From NCBI RefSeq assembly GCF_040807025.1, contig NC_090954.1, positions 14,091,501 to 14,155,500 on the forward strand: a DNA stretch of 64,000 nt. Direction: 5' to 3'. Positions 38,991 through 53,282 of this stretch are shown here, in pieces. Position 1 is the first letter of the stretch. Every line of letters begins with the position of its first letter. The position numbers and the translations under genes are program-made. The notes below the pieces were generated by a model. The model ran no database searches and was not told the origin of the DNA. It saw nothing but the letters and a program-made list of their open reading frames with translations. The stretch comes from Struthio camelus. Lineage: Eukaryota > Chordata > Aves > Struthioniformes > Struthionidae.

Positions 38991-39625
38991 TGAGCTAGAG
39001 CTCTCTGCTTTGCTGAGAAAGCCAGCTAAAATTTGCTGGCTATTAGGGAACAACCTCAATCCCTTGAGGTAAATCTCTCACTTTCTCCTCATTATTAGGC
39101 ACTGTTGGCTCCCCTGAATGTTTTTTCCAGGAAAAGTTGCATTTTCCAGTTGAACCAATTCAATGGAAGACTTAGTCCTGTATGTATGAAAAGGAATTTT
39201 AAATTTCAACTTTTATAAAACCCAAGTGCATCCTTGTTTGCATTCACAACTGACAAGTTAAACATAGCTATCAGAAAACTCAGTGCTGCAAAGGAAGATG
39301 TGTATATTTAGAAGCTAGATAAAGCGTTTTGCTTTTCTGTGTCTAACAAAGTCAGTCTGCAATTTTTCAAGCAAAGTCATACCAAAGATTAGTAAACTAA
39401 AAATGGTAAATTTCATGCAGAAATAGGAATTAATGATATTTCAAGACTTTTTTTTATAAACACAAAAGTGTGGAACTCATGCTGTGGGGCCATGAAAGAC
39501 TAAAGTATATTTTTATGAATAACAAGATCATTTTTAGTTAATGTCATTTTTGAGACTACTAATGGAAATACTGATTTGCTGCCCATTGTTAAAATAGTAT
39601 TGGAAAAACACTCCCCGTCAGAACA

Positions 39626-39654
39626 CAAAAAAACAACAAAAAAAAAACCAAAAT
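39626..39654. repeat. A-rich tract
   Basis: Runs of A7 and A10 broken by C residues. Simple sequence. Confidence 0.75.
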
Positions 39655-40039
39655 GCAAAGAAATCTCTCTGTCATCCATAAAAAACAAATAAAAGAAAAT
39701 TATAATAAATAATACAACCTCAACTGCACATTTGAGCACAGAATTTGTGTTTAGGTCCTGTATCAGTACACTGGAAGACCCGGTCTGTGCTGTAGACAAT
39801 TTATAAGCAAGCAAATACACAAATCAAAGAGCCAAGAAACACATAGGCATTAACAGAGAAATTAGCATAGGTCTCTCTTCAATATTTTGTTCCTCAAGAA
39901 ATTATAACAAAAACTGTTTCGAGTGATAGGGCTTTGAAACAAACTGATGCAAACTTGTGTGAAGTCCCCATGGAATCAAGAAATATTCACTACAAGAAGC
40001 GAGGCCTTCCTACTCTCTGGCATGACCTTGCTTGGAGCA

Positions 40040-40180
40040 ACACGGAAGCAAAGCTGAGCTCGGCACACCGCGGTAACTCGGCTGGCCTGCCCGTACCACC
40101 TTTCTCAGCTGAGCCCAGTCACCGAGACGCTTTGGAGCAGTTGGGCACAACCGACCGGCACACGAGAGCGCTCCCAAAGA
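40040..40180. other. Small CpG-dense patch
   Basis: About 12 CpG in 140 bases, in CpG-poor surroundings. It lies about 1.1 kb from the preceding small patch, so the two resemble the spaced pair at 26.4 and 27.6 kb. No promoter motif or exon is evident. Confidence 0.35.
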
Positions 40181-43100
40181 AGAGTCCAACTCATACCTTA
40201 CAACATAGCTGTCCTGGGAACGAGTTTGTGGCACGCACAACTGTTATTCCTGCTATCATATTTAGCAGCTGACTGGCGGCTCCTAAAACCCTGGAGGGAA
40301 TGCTATGGCTAACCCTGTTCAGAAGGGATTTGTTTCAGTAGAGTTTATGCTCACAAAGGCCTCTGGAAAGAGGCCCAGTGCTAACTGAATTATACTAGTT
40401 TTGTTGGGACTTCTTCAGTAAGTCTGTCTGCTTTTTAAACTTGCTTACTTCAGCTAGATTTGAATATATTTCCAAGACTGACACTCTCTTCCTAGCAAGG
40501 TTATAATTTCAGAAAAAAATTATCAGGCAGGAAAGGCTGCCTCACGCTAGATAGATTACACACACAATTTTATGTGGAAGGAGGCAGAAGAAAATTGTTC
40601 CTTTTGAAACCAGAAATCACCACCATTTTCCCAGGCAAGATTGCTATACTTACTGAGTTTACCAGTCTATGTCTACCATTCTCCCCTCCTGCTGGGCAAC
40701 CTGACGGTTTCCGAGAACATCTCTGCCTGTCCTGCTCAGCCATGGCCTCCACCAGAAACCTCCAGCACTACGTCAGCACAAGTTCCTCGATTGTGTCCCA
40801 GTAAGTCCAGGTCCCCAAAAAGAGCCGACAGTATTCAAAACCTGGATAACCAGTGCATAAAAACTGCCCTAGGATTTGAGGCTGGATATTACTGCTTCTG
40901 AAAACTCACTTTTAGTACCAAGCATAGAAAACCACATTTTTCTATTTTCACATCTGTTGCTGAATCAGAGCTTCCTCCTTTGCCTTGTTATTCAATAATA
41001 ATACTGACAGAGACAATTAAGAACTCACGTAGGGAATTTGCATTTAAACCGAAGAAATCTTGATGTCAAAATCCAAAGGTATTCTGCTGAAAAAAACATC
41101 ACTACATTTAGTTTCATTCAGCATGTGGCTTCTAACCAACAGTATTAATTCTCCCATTCAAAAACCTATACATCTAGGGAGCGAAGGTTAGAGGGCAGAT
41201 TTTTATAAAAAAATAAAAATCTTGTCATATGCACAGCTCCCAGCTGTAACCACTGTCTTAGCACAAAACAAATGGAAAACGCTAGCATAAAAAGGAAACA
41301 TTCAAAAAGGCAAACAGTAGCATTAAAATCTAATTGCTAGTGCCATTGTACAAGAAAGAAAAAAAAAATTAGCAACAACATCTTATTAATTCACACTGCA
41401 TAACTTCTCAGAGGAAGGAAGGAATGATGATAATCAAATGCAAAAACATAAGCCGTTACATTTTTCAACCAAAATTTTGAGATTTGCCTCCCCTGCTTTT
41501 CTATAAAACATCTAGATATCTACAGAGAAATATAGAGAGGATGAAAGGGTCATTTGCAGGTGAGCAAGCCTTCGAGCAGATAAGCTGCTCCAGCGAAGTA
41601 TTTTCCTGTGTGAAACATCCCCTTTTCTGCAACAAAGGGAGCGTTGTAAGTTGGTTATTATTATCACAAACATGGTTCACAGCAAGTTTCAGATGTCCTT
41701 CCTGGAGTCTCATGCAAAATCCTCCTCTCCATATCTGGAGCCAACTTGTTCAAAGTCTTGCCATGCTAAATAAGTGGGTTGTAGGAAGGAATTTTCCTTT
41801 CTAGCAAGACACAATTTCTTATTGCTCACCTGTGGGTTCTCAGCGAGACATCTGTCTGGCTCACGTCTAAGCGTACAGACCAAATCCCCAACACTATCAA
41901 ATCAGCCTGACACAAGCCTGAAATGATGCATCTTAAAGTATGTCCCGTCCTCACAGTAACTGGTGTTACCTTGCAGCCAACGAAAACATATTCAACCGCA
42001 ACAGGCAGTTGTTTGTTGCCTTTCCCCGGAATATCAGCTCAGGGAATGAAACACGGTGAGAAGATCTCTCTGCTTCTGGGTGCTAATCCAAGTTCTTAGG
42101 AGGTTCACCTGTCATCTTATTGTTCTAGAAGAAAAACAGGTGCTCTGAAAATCTCTTACTGAAATTGAATTCTGATCACTTTGTAGCATACTCTTTGCTA
42201 AATGTTGGACTGTGAAGAACAACCAATTTTCTTGACAGCTAAATCCACACAGCAGACTTCGGAAAAGCTTTTAGCATGACTGGCATATGTTGCAACTTCA
42301 CTTTAAGCTCTGTAAAACATGTGTCATAGTTTCCGTGGCAGACAACAGTGTCATCCTTAATACTAAACTAGTATGGAAAATTGCTGCATCATTGCTAAAG
42401 ATGGATTTCCTACAGTCCGATATTGAAGGAGCTTAGCGACAGGAAACCAAATCATTTCTAGCGTCGTTACAAACATTTCAACGTTTCAATTCCCTCCTCT
42501 CCCAAGAGGACAGAGATTCTATTAGCTGTATTGTTGATGATATTAAATTCTTCTCTTTCAAAAAAGATGTGTAACTCAATTAATTTATGGAAAAGGTCTT
42601 CAAGGAAGCTCAACGACTCTGCAGTCATAGAGCTTTCTTGCTTGTAACAAGACACACCTGAGTGGTGCTTTCTTCTTACCACATACAAGCACCCTAAAGC
42701 TCATGTAGACATGGGGTACAAATGCAGTCCTACTAGTAGTATGTCATAATAAACTTCTCTAGTGGTTTGACCCTATTAACTTACACTGTTCCTATTGACT
42801 TAAAATGTTTCATTCTTTACAGAAGTTAGATAAATCACTGTCTGTGAAGAAGACAAAAGCAAATGAATGTTCACATGGTATTTTGCCAACAAATCTTTTA
42901 AACTAAATTTTGTATTTATGTAAATAGCTTATTTAGAAAATCTAGCACAGTTATACTATATCTGACTCAGAACACTGAATAATATATTTTGATTAGTTTG
43001 AAAACCAAGCTAATTCTTTCTGTGATGTTTTCCCCCATCCACTCCCATGACCTCATCCTGATATTCAAAATAATATTTTCCCACAGGTCAGGAGATACAA

Positions 43101-44615
43101 AAATAAATATATTTCCACAGACGCAAGTTGAAATCATTTCAATGATTATACCTCACTTCAGAGACGTGTTCCAACTGAAGTTTGCACTACTCACTAAAAC
43201 ACAGTAAAGACACTCTAGTTGTCTTCAGCTGTTTGAAGAACAAATGCAGACTCCTATCTTAGGTTCACCATGTTGGCAGGCATACTGGTGGGGAAACATG
43301 GAGTGAAACAGGAGATTAAAAAGCCATTTGACTCTTCAGGTGACTTCCTAATGTTTCCTTGAGTGTTTTTGACAGCTAATCCTTTGATACCTTCTTCAGA
43401 TTTGGGTAGAGAAAAAACTTAAGATTACTTACTATTTCCTTGCAGTGACTGGAACTGTTTCAAATACAGTTAACTATTAAAAGCAGATCTTTTGTTCTTT
43501 GGCATATTTGTCAGAAACAATATATTTTGCACATGGTAGATTTGCAAAGTTTGTCTCTCAGTAACACCTGCATTGAATCTGATCGTTTTACTGAGCTAAC
43601 AGATGATTTTCCTCTTAGCTCTGTCAACAGCACAGCAACGTGGAACATAAAGCAATCCCTATTACAACCAGCAAGACCTCTCCTTGCCAAGGGGTGATGG
43701 CTTGGAAGGAGCAGCCTCTAGGAACACATCATCAGCAAAGCTTCTGTAGGTCCCTTGATGCCACTCGTCCAAGAAATAGCACGCCGGCAATGAACTTCTA
43801 CAAAGGTCATGAGATATCTGTGCGTTTACAGGCCAAAGCCAGCTTCTCTTCCTATTCAAAAAGGGTCGAGCAAACCCCAAAGGAAATGACTGACATGTGC
43901 TGCCTAGAGCTATTTAGTTGTACTATTAATCCACTTCTAGTTTTATCCTTTCTCCCACATAGTGTCCCAATTTAATACAGAATTTTTATAGTATTTTGAT
44001 CTCTAAGGATTTCATTCATTCAAATAAAGCCAGCCGGAGGAGAGACATCTCTGCTAGATAACAAAGAAACATCCAGTAACTCTTAGCCACAAGCAGGAAT
44101 TGTCCTTTCCTCCACTTTGATTTCTTTTAAGAAGCTAGGCAGTGCTGGTTCCCGGGATTTCAAAAATGTACTTGTTGTTTTAGGCATGGCTTTTGAAGCT
44201 CATGACACACACTGGGGAAAGACAGACACTAAGTAAAGGACTATGGCTGAGTAAAGAGAAATTTATCAGGAAAAGGCTGGTGGCATTCCTTGACAGACAA
44301 GCTTTGAAAACTAGGAAGCATTGCACAGCAAACCTGCCCTACCCACACTAGCTCAGGCCCACTGAAGCCAGTAAGTCTATCTGCTGTCTACAATAAGCAC
44401 TATATTAGCCCCTAATAGTCATGTCTGGCATCTGCTGCCTGAGGGAAGAGCCTCCCTGAACACAGCACCTTCATAAGGTGAGACTAGCTTCATAAACACC
44501 TAGACCTGTAACATGTAAAATATTTTGAATGCATGCACTGTTTCCAAATCAGAATACCAAAAGGAGAAAAGACTTACCCTTCTCCATCAGCAAGGATGTC
44601 CATCCATTCCTCAGG

Positions 44616-44685
44616 TTGGCTTGGCTTGGCTTGGCTTGGCTTGGCCTGGCCTGGCCTGGCCTGGCCTGGCCTGGCCTGGCCTGGC
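44616..44685 (+). repeat. Pentanucleotide array: six TTGGC then eight CTGGC units
   Basis: Fourteen head-to-tail 5-bp units with no interruption. The first six read TTGGC and the last eight CTGGC, so there is a single sharp switch between two variant blocks. Because the period is not a multiple of three, the open frame crossing it encodes a repetitive Leu-Ala-Trp-Pro-Gly pattern that is an artefact. Perfect homogeneity within each block indicates recent expansion, and the locus is probably polymorphic in length. Confidence 0.97.
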
Positions 44686-45149
44686 AATAGCTAACACCAC
44701 CTCAGGTGCCAGACTGTTAATCAGCCAGGTGGAGTCAATTTAAGGAAAATCTCTCCTGATCCCTGATAGCTGGACTATGGTGTGAGCCAGGAGGGTTTGT
44801 AGCCTTCCAAATTTCCGCTTTTTCCTTCCAGTGGTTGCTATTATTTTATCATTTCCCATTATCATTACACTCCATTTAAAAACAACGGCCAAATTCTCAC
44901 CTTTGCTGCCCGTATGTATTTGAAGAAGATACGAGAACTGTCTGTAGGAACAACAGTGCACTCCTGCTCTCAGCCTTCTCCTGCTTCTTGTTACATGCAG
45001 GAGAGAAACCCATTTCTTGCTGTCACTCTCAGCCCAGTGTTTCCCTTGACAGTGGTGTCAGCACAGGATACTAGGTTTTTCTCACAGCTTGAGAGCTCAG
45101 TTTCATATCCTTTGACACAGATGCTATTACACCATTATGAAAAGCTTAA

Positions 45150-45275
45150 TATCTGCTAAACTGAGGTACAGAAGGATGCAGTGACCTTCCTCAAAGCTGC
45201 AAATCCGGCTCACATTTTAGGCTAGAAATTTAATCCTGGACCCGACTCTTGAGTCTTTCATGATAATTACTAATC
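45150..45275 (-). repeat. L3/L2/MIR-like retroposon fragment
   Basis: On the plus strand, taaactgaggtacagaagg, gtgaccttcctcaaagctgc, and the terms atttaatcctggacc and gactcttgagtct follow in order. They match the antisense of the ancient repeat block 'aaactgaggcacagagaggt...gtgacttgcccaaggtcac...gaacccagg...ctgactcc'. Strong divergence, with spacing preserved. The element family is assigned from memory as L3/L2/MIR-type. Confidence 0.5.
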
Positions 45276-45982
45276 CCCATTTCCTCAGCTTATAATATGT
45301 ACACTGAAAATTAAGTTAAAAGCAAATTAATTTCAATTGCAAAGTCAAACTCCCGAAGGTTAGAAAATGCCTCATCTATTGCTGATCAGCCTACCTGTTT
45401 CTTTCTTTGTTCATTCATTTTGAAAATTGAATGAGATAAGGACATCTGTTAACAGTAAAATTTAATTGCTACCATGTAATTGTGATAGAATGATAATTCC
45501 TACTATGGTTGCTGTACGTGTAATAGAGATGCATGAAATGGAAAATTCAGCCCACCGCACCCTTTTTAATTTGTTCTTCTTAATCTTAAGATTTCATGTA
45601 TTGTGCCAAAAGGAAAAAAAGAAAGCTGGGAATACAGTGGGTGTATTCTGCTGGCAAGTCTACCTAAATCAGGTCTGGGCCTTCTTTACCCTTATACCCT
45701 TCACTGCAGTATATTCTGCCTCTATCCAGGTCTGTGTCTAGTTTCAGTATTTGTAGTTATCAACCTGCCAATATTGTCCTGGAGAAGACAAGTGAGAGAG
45801 GGGTACTCATGCTTTTTAACTTTTAATAACACTGCTAAACCAGAATTGCCTGGGAGAATGAAAGACATAAGGGCCTTTCAACTTGCTGAATGTCAAACCT
45901 CATCTGAAAACAATGGAGATATTAGGAAAGCTTTCAAAAATAAAAACAGGTTGCAAGAATACTTCTATAATCAAAACTGTCA

Positions 45983-46021
45983 ATAACATCCTGTAATCAA
46001 GATGCTGATAACATCCTGTAA
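45983..46021. repeat. 14-bp direct repeat, 25-bp period
   Basis: The word ataacatcctgtaa occurs at 45983-45996 and 46008-46021. A short tandem duplication with a diverged spacer, and nothing else about it is notable. Confidence 0.8.
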
Positions 46022-49000
46022 CACTGCCTCAGGAAGAAGGCTGGAGAATGCTAGCAAATAATCATACAGCCAGGATGGGCCACCCAACCTACCCCAGAGG
46101 TATTCAGGGATGCACTTCAACACATGTGACAGGGCAATCTGCTCCCCTGATAGACGCAGATCTGGTTAAGTGCCAGAGAAAGAACCTTGGGCCCTCAGCA
46201 AAGAAGCTAGCACTGAAATAGTTGTAGGAAAGCAAGGGAGTTTCTATGGGTTACTCTTCTCCATGCCCCCACCCCAGGTTCTCTCTGAGGAGCCCTCAAG
46301 ATGAAGGGCAGCAGACAGCATAGTTGTCACTTGGGTCCACTGTTCTGGGAAACTGAATCCAGCTCAAACACTATAATCTGGGCGCCTCTGCTTAGATAGA
46401 GAAAAACTTAACCTCTCCACTCCCAGGTTATAGTCCTCCTTCATCACCAATACACTAGCTGCCTCTAACACTGACTCGTACTTGTGTCATTTGCTATGAG
46501 TCCCAAAATCTTGGAATGGTTTTCACTTTTCCCAGATACGGTCTTGGCATCAGCACACGATTTCAGGATGTTGCAGTCATTTATCATTCTTAACTGATCA
46601 ACAGTGGATACCAAATGTTATTCCTCACAATTGGCTAAAATTCTGCACTCCATTCTCACTTGTAAAACAAGCCTTTAACTGCATTTTTACCCTTCTGGCC
46701 TTATGTCATGATGCTGAGAAAGAAGATCCTATTCTAGGAAGAGGAATTTTGCAGTGAACTTTAAGCTATTCTGACCACAAATTTGTTGAGTTATTGCTGC
46801 ATGCAACCACAAAACATTAACTAAATTTATTTTAATAAAATGTTCATTAAATTCCTATTAGGTAAAACCTAGAACATCAGTACCTCTGACAAAGTATCTG
46901 CTATGAGTCTGCTGAAAACTCGTCTAAGTAAAAACCCATCATACTCATTATCCAATCTATAAATGCCTAAATAAGAAGTGGAGGAGAATGATGAATCAGA
47001 AACAGAAGTCTCTAGAAATAGCAGCACTCGGGCTGTGAGTTGCACCAGAAGTCTCCTCATCAGACATAAATCGCAGCTGAGTTAAACCAGCTTGATGCAG
47101 ACATGACTTGATTGGAGTTATAGGAAAGCAAACAGTAGTCATTACAGCACAAAATGGGTAAAACGCGTGAATGAAACAATGTCTGGAGAAGTTCAACCTC
47201 AGGGGGGTAATAAACTTGAACTAATTTCATTAAATAGTGTTTGAAGCTTTTGGAAAGGAAGCAAGAGACAGTTTTTAAGTTATAGGAACAGGGTTGAAGT
47301 GACATTGTTGGTTTTTTTCTGGCACCACTTTTTAAACAACCCCAACTTCTGTGAGCCATCCCACACATGCTCAGAAAGCTATCCTTGCCTCATGACCTCA
47401 GGAAACAAGGGCTCCATGCTCTAATTCCAGTATTTCTAGTTCCATTTCCAGGATCTCCTACTTTCATTGAAAGTGCATCAAGTGATACTGCTAATTTAAG
47501 GGAGGGAGTACACAGAAGTGAGGAGCAGCACAGCTGAGATTTTACATACTTAATTATCCTTGGGTTCAGCTTTCAAAACACACTTGTCAGATAGGAAAAT
47601 CAGTGCAATTTAGACTTCTAATGTGATTAATACAGCACTTAGGGCCAGTTCCCACTCTGGGCTTAACAGCATCCGCACACACGGCACCAGGTCCAGGCCC
47701 TATTTGAAGACACGTTTCTGCCTTGTGCAGTCGTCCTCTTTCTATGTGCCTATGCAGTCTCCCAGGCTGCCCCAATATCAGTGTGCCCTCAGACTCAGAT
47801 TGAGAGATCCTCGACTCAGATTTTGGCTAAGTAGCTGCAGGGATTGGTCCACTCTGATCTGGCTTACACATATACAGGCAAGCTGGCCCAATCTGATCTG
47901 ATCTGGTTTGACAAACACCACCAGGTCATGGGAATGGGGACTACTCCTTGCCACGAGATACATGACACTTTCAGAGGATCATGTCCTCTGGGGCTCTGAT
48001 CTTTGCAGAGAGAGATCTTCTCCATCCAGATGTTCTGTGTAGGCAGCAGAAGTCTGAGCTCCTACAATTCGTATATCTTGCAAGCCTGTGAATCAGAAAT
48101 TTTAATGCTTTTGCAGGGCACCTCTTTCAGCAGCATTGGCAAAGCTCTTGAAAATATTTCTCATTTTTTGGCTAGCCTTCCTCAGCAGGCCTGTGGGTCA
48201 ATTAGCTGAAATCCCCAGCTAGATTCAAGTAGTACGCTTAGCAAATCCCTCTGAAATATGGGAAGGTTAATTAACTGTTAAACCAAGCAAATAGCACTCT
48301 GCACCATATCCTCTGGATCAACGCAAATGAAACAGACCATTTTGGAGATATCCAGCTGAACTTAAATTCTGCTTCTGTCAAACCAAGTAAGTCACCAGTG
48401 TGTCTACAGATGACACAGCATGTTATCACTACTTAAACCTCTACGAAACATGGGACAGCTGGCATAATGCTTAAAAAAATAAATGTTATGACATGAAATG
48501 CTAATGTTGCTTCTTATCTTAGAACATTAATAATGCTTTGCATATATTCATCCAAGTCTGGGAGACAGGAGATATATATGTATATCTCTTAAAGGATGTA
48601 AGGATTAGCTGAGTAACAGAAACTTAGCAGATATGATGGGACAGAGTGACAAAACAAGGAATGAACTTCCAGGCTTCTTCACTCATCACTAAACAGTGCA
48701 TAGGAAAATTAAACTGAATTTTCTGAAAAGCGTTTTGAGGTATACAAAAGAAGGTACCATGTATATGGTGTAGTGCTAATGTTATATCTGAATGTTGTTT
48801 TAGTAATTCTTTACATTTATTATCATATCTGCTTTCATGAAGTGTAATCCCATTCCTTCGTCATCGATGAACAGCAGCACAGAGGAGCACCGATGTTTTA
48901 TTCGTACAGACTCTTTTTTTTCATGTCTGGTATCTATGTAGTATTTAGAAGCAATACTGAAACCATCATATGCAGATGAAGCATTACATTTGCATATAGA

Positions 49001-51987
49001 CAGGCACAGAGAGATGGATAACCCAGGTTCCAAAACCATCCTCTGATTAAGGGTGCTTCCCTCCCACAGGAAGCTGTAAAGGAAGTGATATTAGTCGAAA
49101 CACGAGGTTTGCATATAATAACAATCATGGCATCATGTTCTTTAATTTGTCTAATACAGCTTTCTAATGATTTTATTGGCAGGAGCCGAACTTGCTATAT
49201 TAAAAAAACACTATCCAAGTTAGTCAATTGCTCTCATATAGGTGGCAATAAAGAATAGAGGAACAAAGCATACTTCTACATGACATAAATGATAGTCATA
49301 AGAAAATAGCATTGTTAATTACTCCCATTTGTTAACAGACCTCGCCCTTTATGATTATCAATTTCACTAAGCTTAACATCATTCTGCTAACTTTTTCCAG
49401 AAAAGGCAGCAATAAAAACAGTTAACACATAACAACACCAGTTTTCTCCTTAAAATGCATTTTAAATGTAGAAGTTATTTCCATGCATTTCTAGTGTGTG
49501 CAGAGATAACCTTTATGAGTAGAACAGAAACTAATGTAGGTAAATTATTTAGCTGAAGATATTGTGTTCAATTAATTAATTTCATATATGCAGGAGTAAA
49601 AATATTCTTTTCAATAAATTGGATAAGTACATTTACTGTAGAAAACAGTATATTATTTTTGAGAGATAAAAGTACACTAATAAGATCCACTTTTCCTATT
49701 AAAGTGTTTTCAACTAAGATACAAATGATCAAAGATGCATAAAAAAGCTTTGTATGTTCTGAAATGGAAGGTGAGTTTGATTTGTGCAAAATGTAGCTAT
49801 GTATAAAACAAAAAAACACTCAAATGGGTGTAATGATAGCATCACAGCAAAAATGAAATAGATGATTAAAAAAAGGTTTCACTATTGATTTGTTCTGCAA
49901 TGAAACATTTTGTTTCTGACCCCATTAGTTCTTTTTGTTCAGTAAATTAAAAATTAATTCCATGAAATTTCCATTTACTTATAGGGCTAGCATTTTACCT
50001 GGAAAACTGGAGACTATTATGCAGTTAGAAAAGTCCTAAGAAAGATAAAGAATACCTTTATGATGATTGTCCATAATCCCAAGATTAAGGAATAATCAAG
50101 CTTTGGCACAAATTATTCTCAATACAGTTATACATCTCAAAGCAAAATTAAAAGTATGGAATTATACTGCTATTTGTGAGAATGCCACAAATTTAAGCCA
50201 CATCTTATTCTTTTCAGATCACTTCAGATCATGCTCTAAATCACCATGGCCAAAGCTCTGGTTCTCCATGTCCAAGTCAACAGCAATTAAGCAGACAGCT
50301 GCAGCCTTTCACCTAAACTTTCACTCACTCACCAAAAGGAGAAGAGCAGCAAACTGTAACCAGACTGAGAACTCTAGCACTTGTCTCAGCAGTTTCATTA
50401 TAGTCCAGTTCTCTATGAATAAACGCCACCAAGGCAAATTTTACCAAACTATTGTTCATTTTAATGTCATGAGAAAAACATGTTAGAATAAATAATAAGC
50501 CAATTATAGTTAAGTCCATTAGGCTATCTTGTGAAGATCTGTTCCTGTCTGTGTCCCTGCATACTACGTACTTTCTAAACTTGTACAACTTCAATCTAAT
50601 GCAGTCACACATACCCAGAATATGTTCAGTTTGGCTTTTTTCAGTTGCATGAATTTTTTTAAAAAATCACTCTCTTAATATATTTGCTAAGGATGTATGT
50701 TTTATGAATATTTGCTTATTAATGTTTGAAAAGTACTTTCAGACTCTTGACTAATAAGGGAAAATACCAGCTCAGAAGATGCAAAGCTTCAGAAATTCTG
50801 AATGTGCCTTTAGAGTCATGAAAATGTGAAGAGATCCCACACTTAAGCCTTTCCAAAAATCTCAAAATCAAACAAATTCACTGTACAATATTTAATAATC
50901 TTTTTTGTTATTATTTTTAGTACAAATTCACAAACAGTTGCACAAATTATATTGCATTTCTGCTTCCTACCTCACAATTTATAATTAGGAACTTTTCAGA
51001 CAAATAACCTGCTGCCCCTCTTAATTTGCTGAGCACATGATCACAGTTGCTTGCTCTAGTGCCTCCCTGGCTACAGCAGGCATGGAGCCTGTGCGTCATT
51101 TAAAACTGGCGATATTAGAAGGATCATTGTTAGACCTTCAGCAACAACAAAGCACAAATTAATGGGCCATCAGAAGTTTCCAACCAGAGGAGTGAGGATT
51201 TCTGTTAAACATCATCCCACTGTGGCAGTTTCAGGGCTGTGTTGTTGGCGCAGATGAGTTAGCTGGTAAAGAAGAGATTTGGTTCAGTAGTACAACTTGT
51301 TATTTAAGGCCAATAACAGTTTCAAGGACTATCCACTACACTGGTTATTATAATATGATTATAAAAGTGAGTTGCTATGGCCAAAGAAATCATTTTGTCT
51401 TGAAATTGATTTGGAGAACCAATGGACAAATATGGTGAACACGCCTATGAACTTGTCTCTGAGCAAAAGTCTTTATTTTAAACATTGCTTTCTGTGCAAA
51501 GATCTCAGGAGAGCTGGGCACAGAACTAACATTCTGATCCACTCTCTTAAATTTAATTAAAAAACAGTGTGCAGAAATGCTTTCAAGATCATCAGTCTCC
51601 CATCTCTTTGGCCTACCTGTGCAAACAAAAATTATTCTGACCGATGGCTTTCTCCTCCTGCCCTGTGGAGGCAGGAACAGTCTGGAGCAAGGGAATCCCT
51701 GAAAACCCGCTCTCACTTCGGTTGCTGTGTCATGACCAAGAACAGAGACTTTGGCAGGGGCTTCTCCTTAAAAAACAACAGACTGCTGCTATCAGGGCAC
51801 TTTGGGCAACCTTAGGGCAAACCTATCTGAGCAACAGCAGTGACTGCCATTCTGCGTCTTGCTATGGTCACAGCTCTGCAACCTCCACCATCTCTGGAAG
51901 TGCCCACCAGCCCCTTTCCAGTACAGCCCTTTCCATATTCCTGGGGATATGTAGCTGTTCATCAAACTCTACAATCTCTTCAGTCTT

Positions 51988-52003
51988 AAAAAAAAAAAAA
52001 AAA
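51988..52003. repeat. Poly(A) run of 16
   Basis: A16 following about 350 bases of comparatively GC-richer sequence. I looked for a processed-pseudogene body upstream and for target-site duplications and recognised neither. Confidence 0.85.
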
Positions 52004-53282
52004 CCCTAGCTTTCCCCATATTTCAGGTACAGCTAAACACTGAGCTAAGCATTATTAAGTTGCTGCTCGAGCATTCATCTTAATCTTTCTGCACGTAAGC
52101 TGGCAAGTGCATCTACTAGCCAGCTACAACTACACAGACGAAAGCTTTCGAGGAACGGTGCCAGATAGGAATAGGCAGGTAAAAAGGAGAAAAACTGACA
52201 GAAGGGAAATCTCCAGTCTCCTGACAACTATGGCAAAGAAGTAAAATATGAGAGTAATAAGGTGAGGAGTGGGATGTTCCATTTTGAAACTGGCAGAAGA
52301 GGAATTTGAATGCTGGTGTACCCATAATTTAGGTGAATAACCCTGTCACAGGGCTATCTTGTGGTGGGCCTTTATCTCTCAGATATGGATCAGAATTTCA
52401 ACCTGGCACTTAACAATAAGTAAAAGTTTAGCAAAATCTGCATGCTCCCATGGAAAGTCTGGATTACAAAAAACTGAAAAGAAATTGTAAAAAGATTTCA
52501 AAGAATTTCTGATGAAAATCTGTTTCACTGGAAAATTCTGTTCAGCATCTCTAAAATGTTTGCTAATCAGAGACAGTTTTAAGTTTCAGACATAGAGAAA
52601 CCTTTTATGGTACAGCACAGTGAAAAAAATAGCTATCATGCACTACTTGGGAGTTACCTTTATTTCTTTGCATTCATCACACTGCTGCTGTGAGCGAGAC
52701 TTGCAGTTGGAGACGCATCATATATTCAGCAGCACTGAGATCACAGTGACGTGAAAAGCAAGGCAAGAGAATCACCCCTCCATCCATTCCAAAAATACTC
52801 CTGTTACAGCCAGCAAGAGCACGCGCTGCAGCCGATCCGTCCACCACCAAAAGACCCAAGCTGTATTTCCAACCGACCCATTTTTCCAAGACTCAAGGAC
52901 ATCACAGAACCAGGTACATCATTAAAGTTCTCAGTTACTCATTTATTTTTAAATGTGGATGTTATTTCTCTCTGTAATAGCCTCAAAGTCACACCACAGA
53001 AGAACAGCCATTCACCCTGTTAGTATGCGTAAAAGGCTACACAGGCTCTGTGGAAGATTCACTCTAGCAGAAGCAAAGACAGGAAATGTGACTGTAAGTA
53101 TAAACAGAAGAAAATCACACTTATACTAAAGCGGGTCTGAGTATATGTATATGTAAGTGGGAAGGGGAGGAAAGCTTGTGTGTTTCATACAGTTATATTT
53201 TCCTCCCAGCTAATAATATCTTTCTGATATATCACTTTCCAGCCAAATACCTGAAGATGTTTTACTTAAAAGAAGGGCATCA

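Larger units (their letters stand above)
38991..44615. other. Noncoding stretch, no gene recognised
   Basis: Contains an A-rich tract at 39.63 kb and a CpG-dense patch at 40.1 kb (both listed). A 34-base splice-like interval near 41.53 kb is too short to weigh. Open frames of up to about 112 codons here do not resemble proteins I know. Confidence 0.55.
44686..53280. other. Noncoding stretch, no gene recognised
   Basis: Besides the entries listed separately, there are only short local repeats: an atctgatctgatctgg tract near 47.89 kb and gactcagatt twice near 47.80 kb. The 139-codon open frame at 50067-50486 has no recognisable domain and is crossed by a minus-strand frame. Confidence 0.55.

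Noticed and set aside
50067-50486. 139-codon plus-strand open frame
   Set aside because: No recognisable domain, crossed by a 95-codon minus-strand frame, and within the length range expected by chance for this much AT-rich DNA.
51644-52003. Processed pseudogene ending in A16
   Set aside because: The upstream open frames do not resemble any known protein, and no target-site duplication is visible around the A run.
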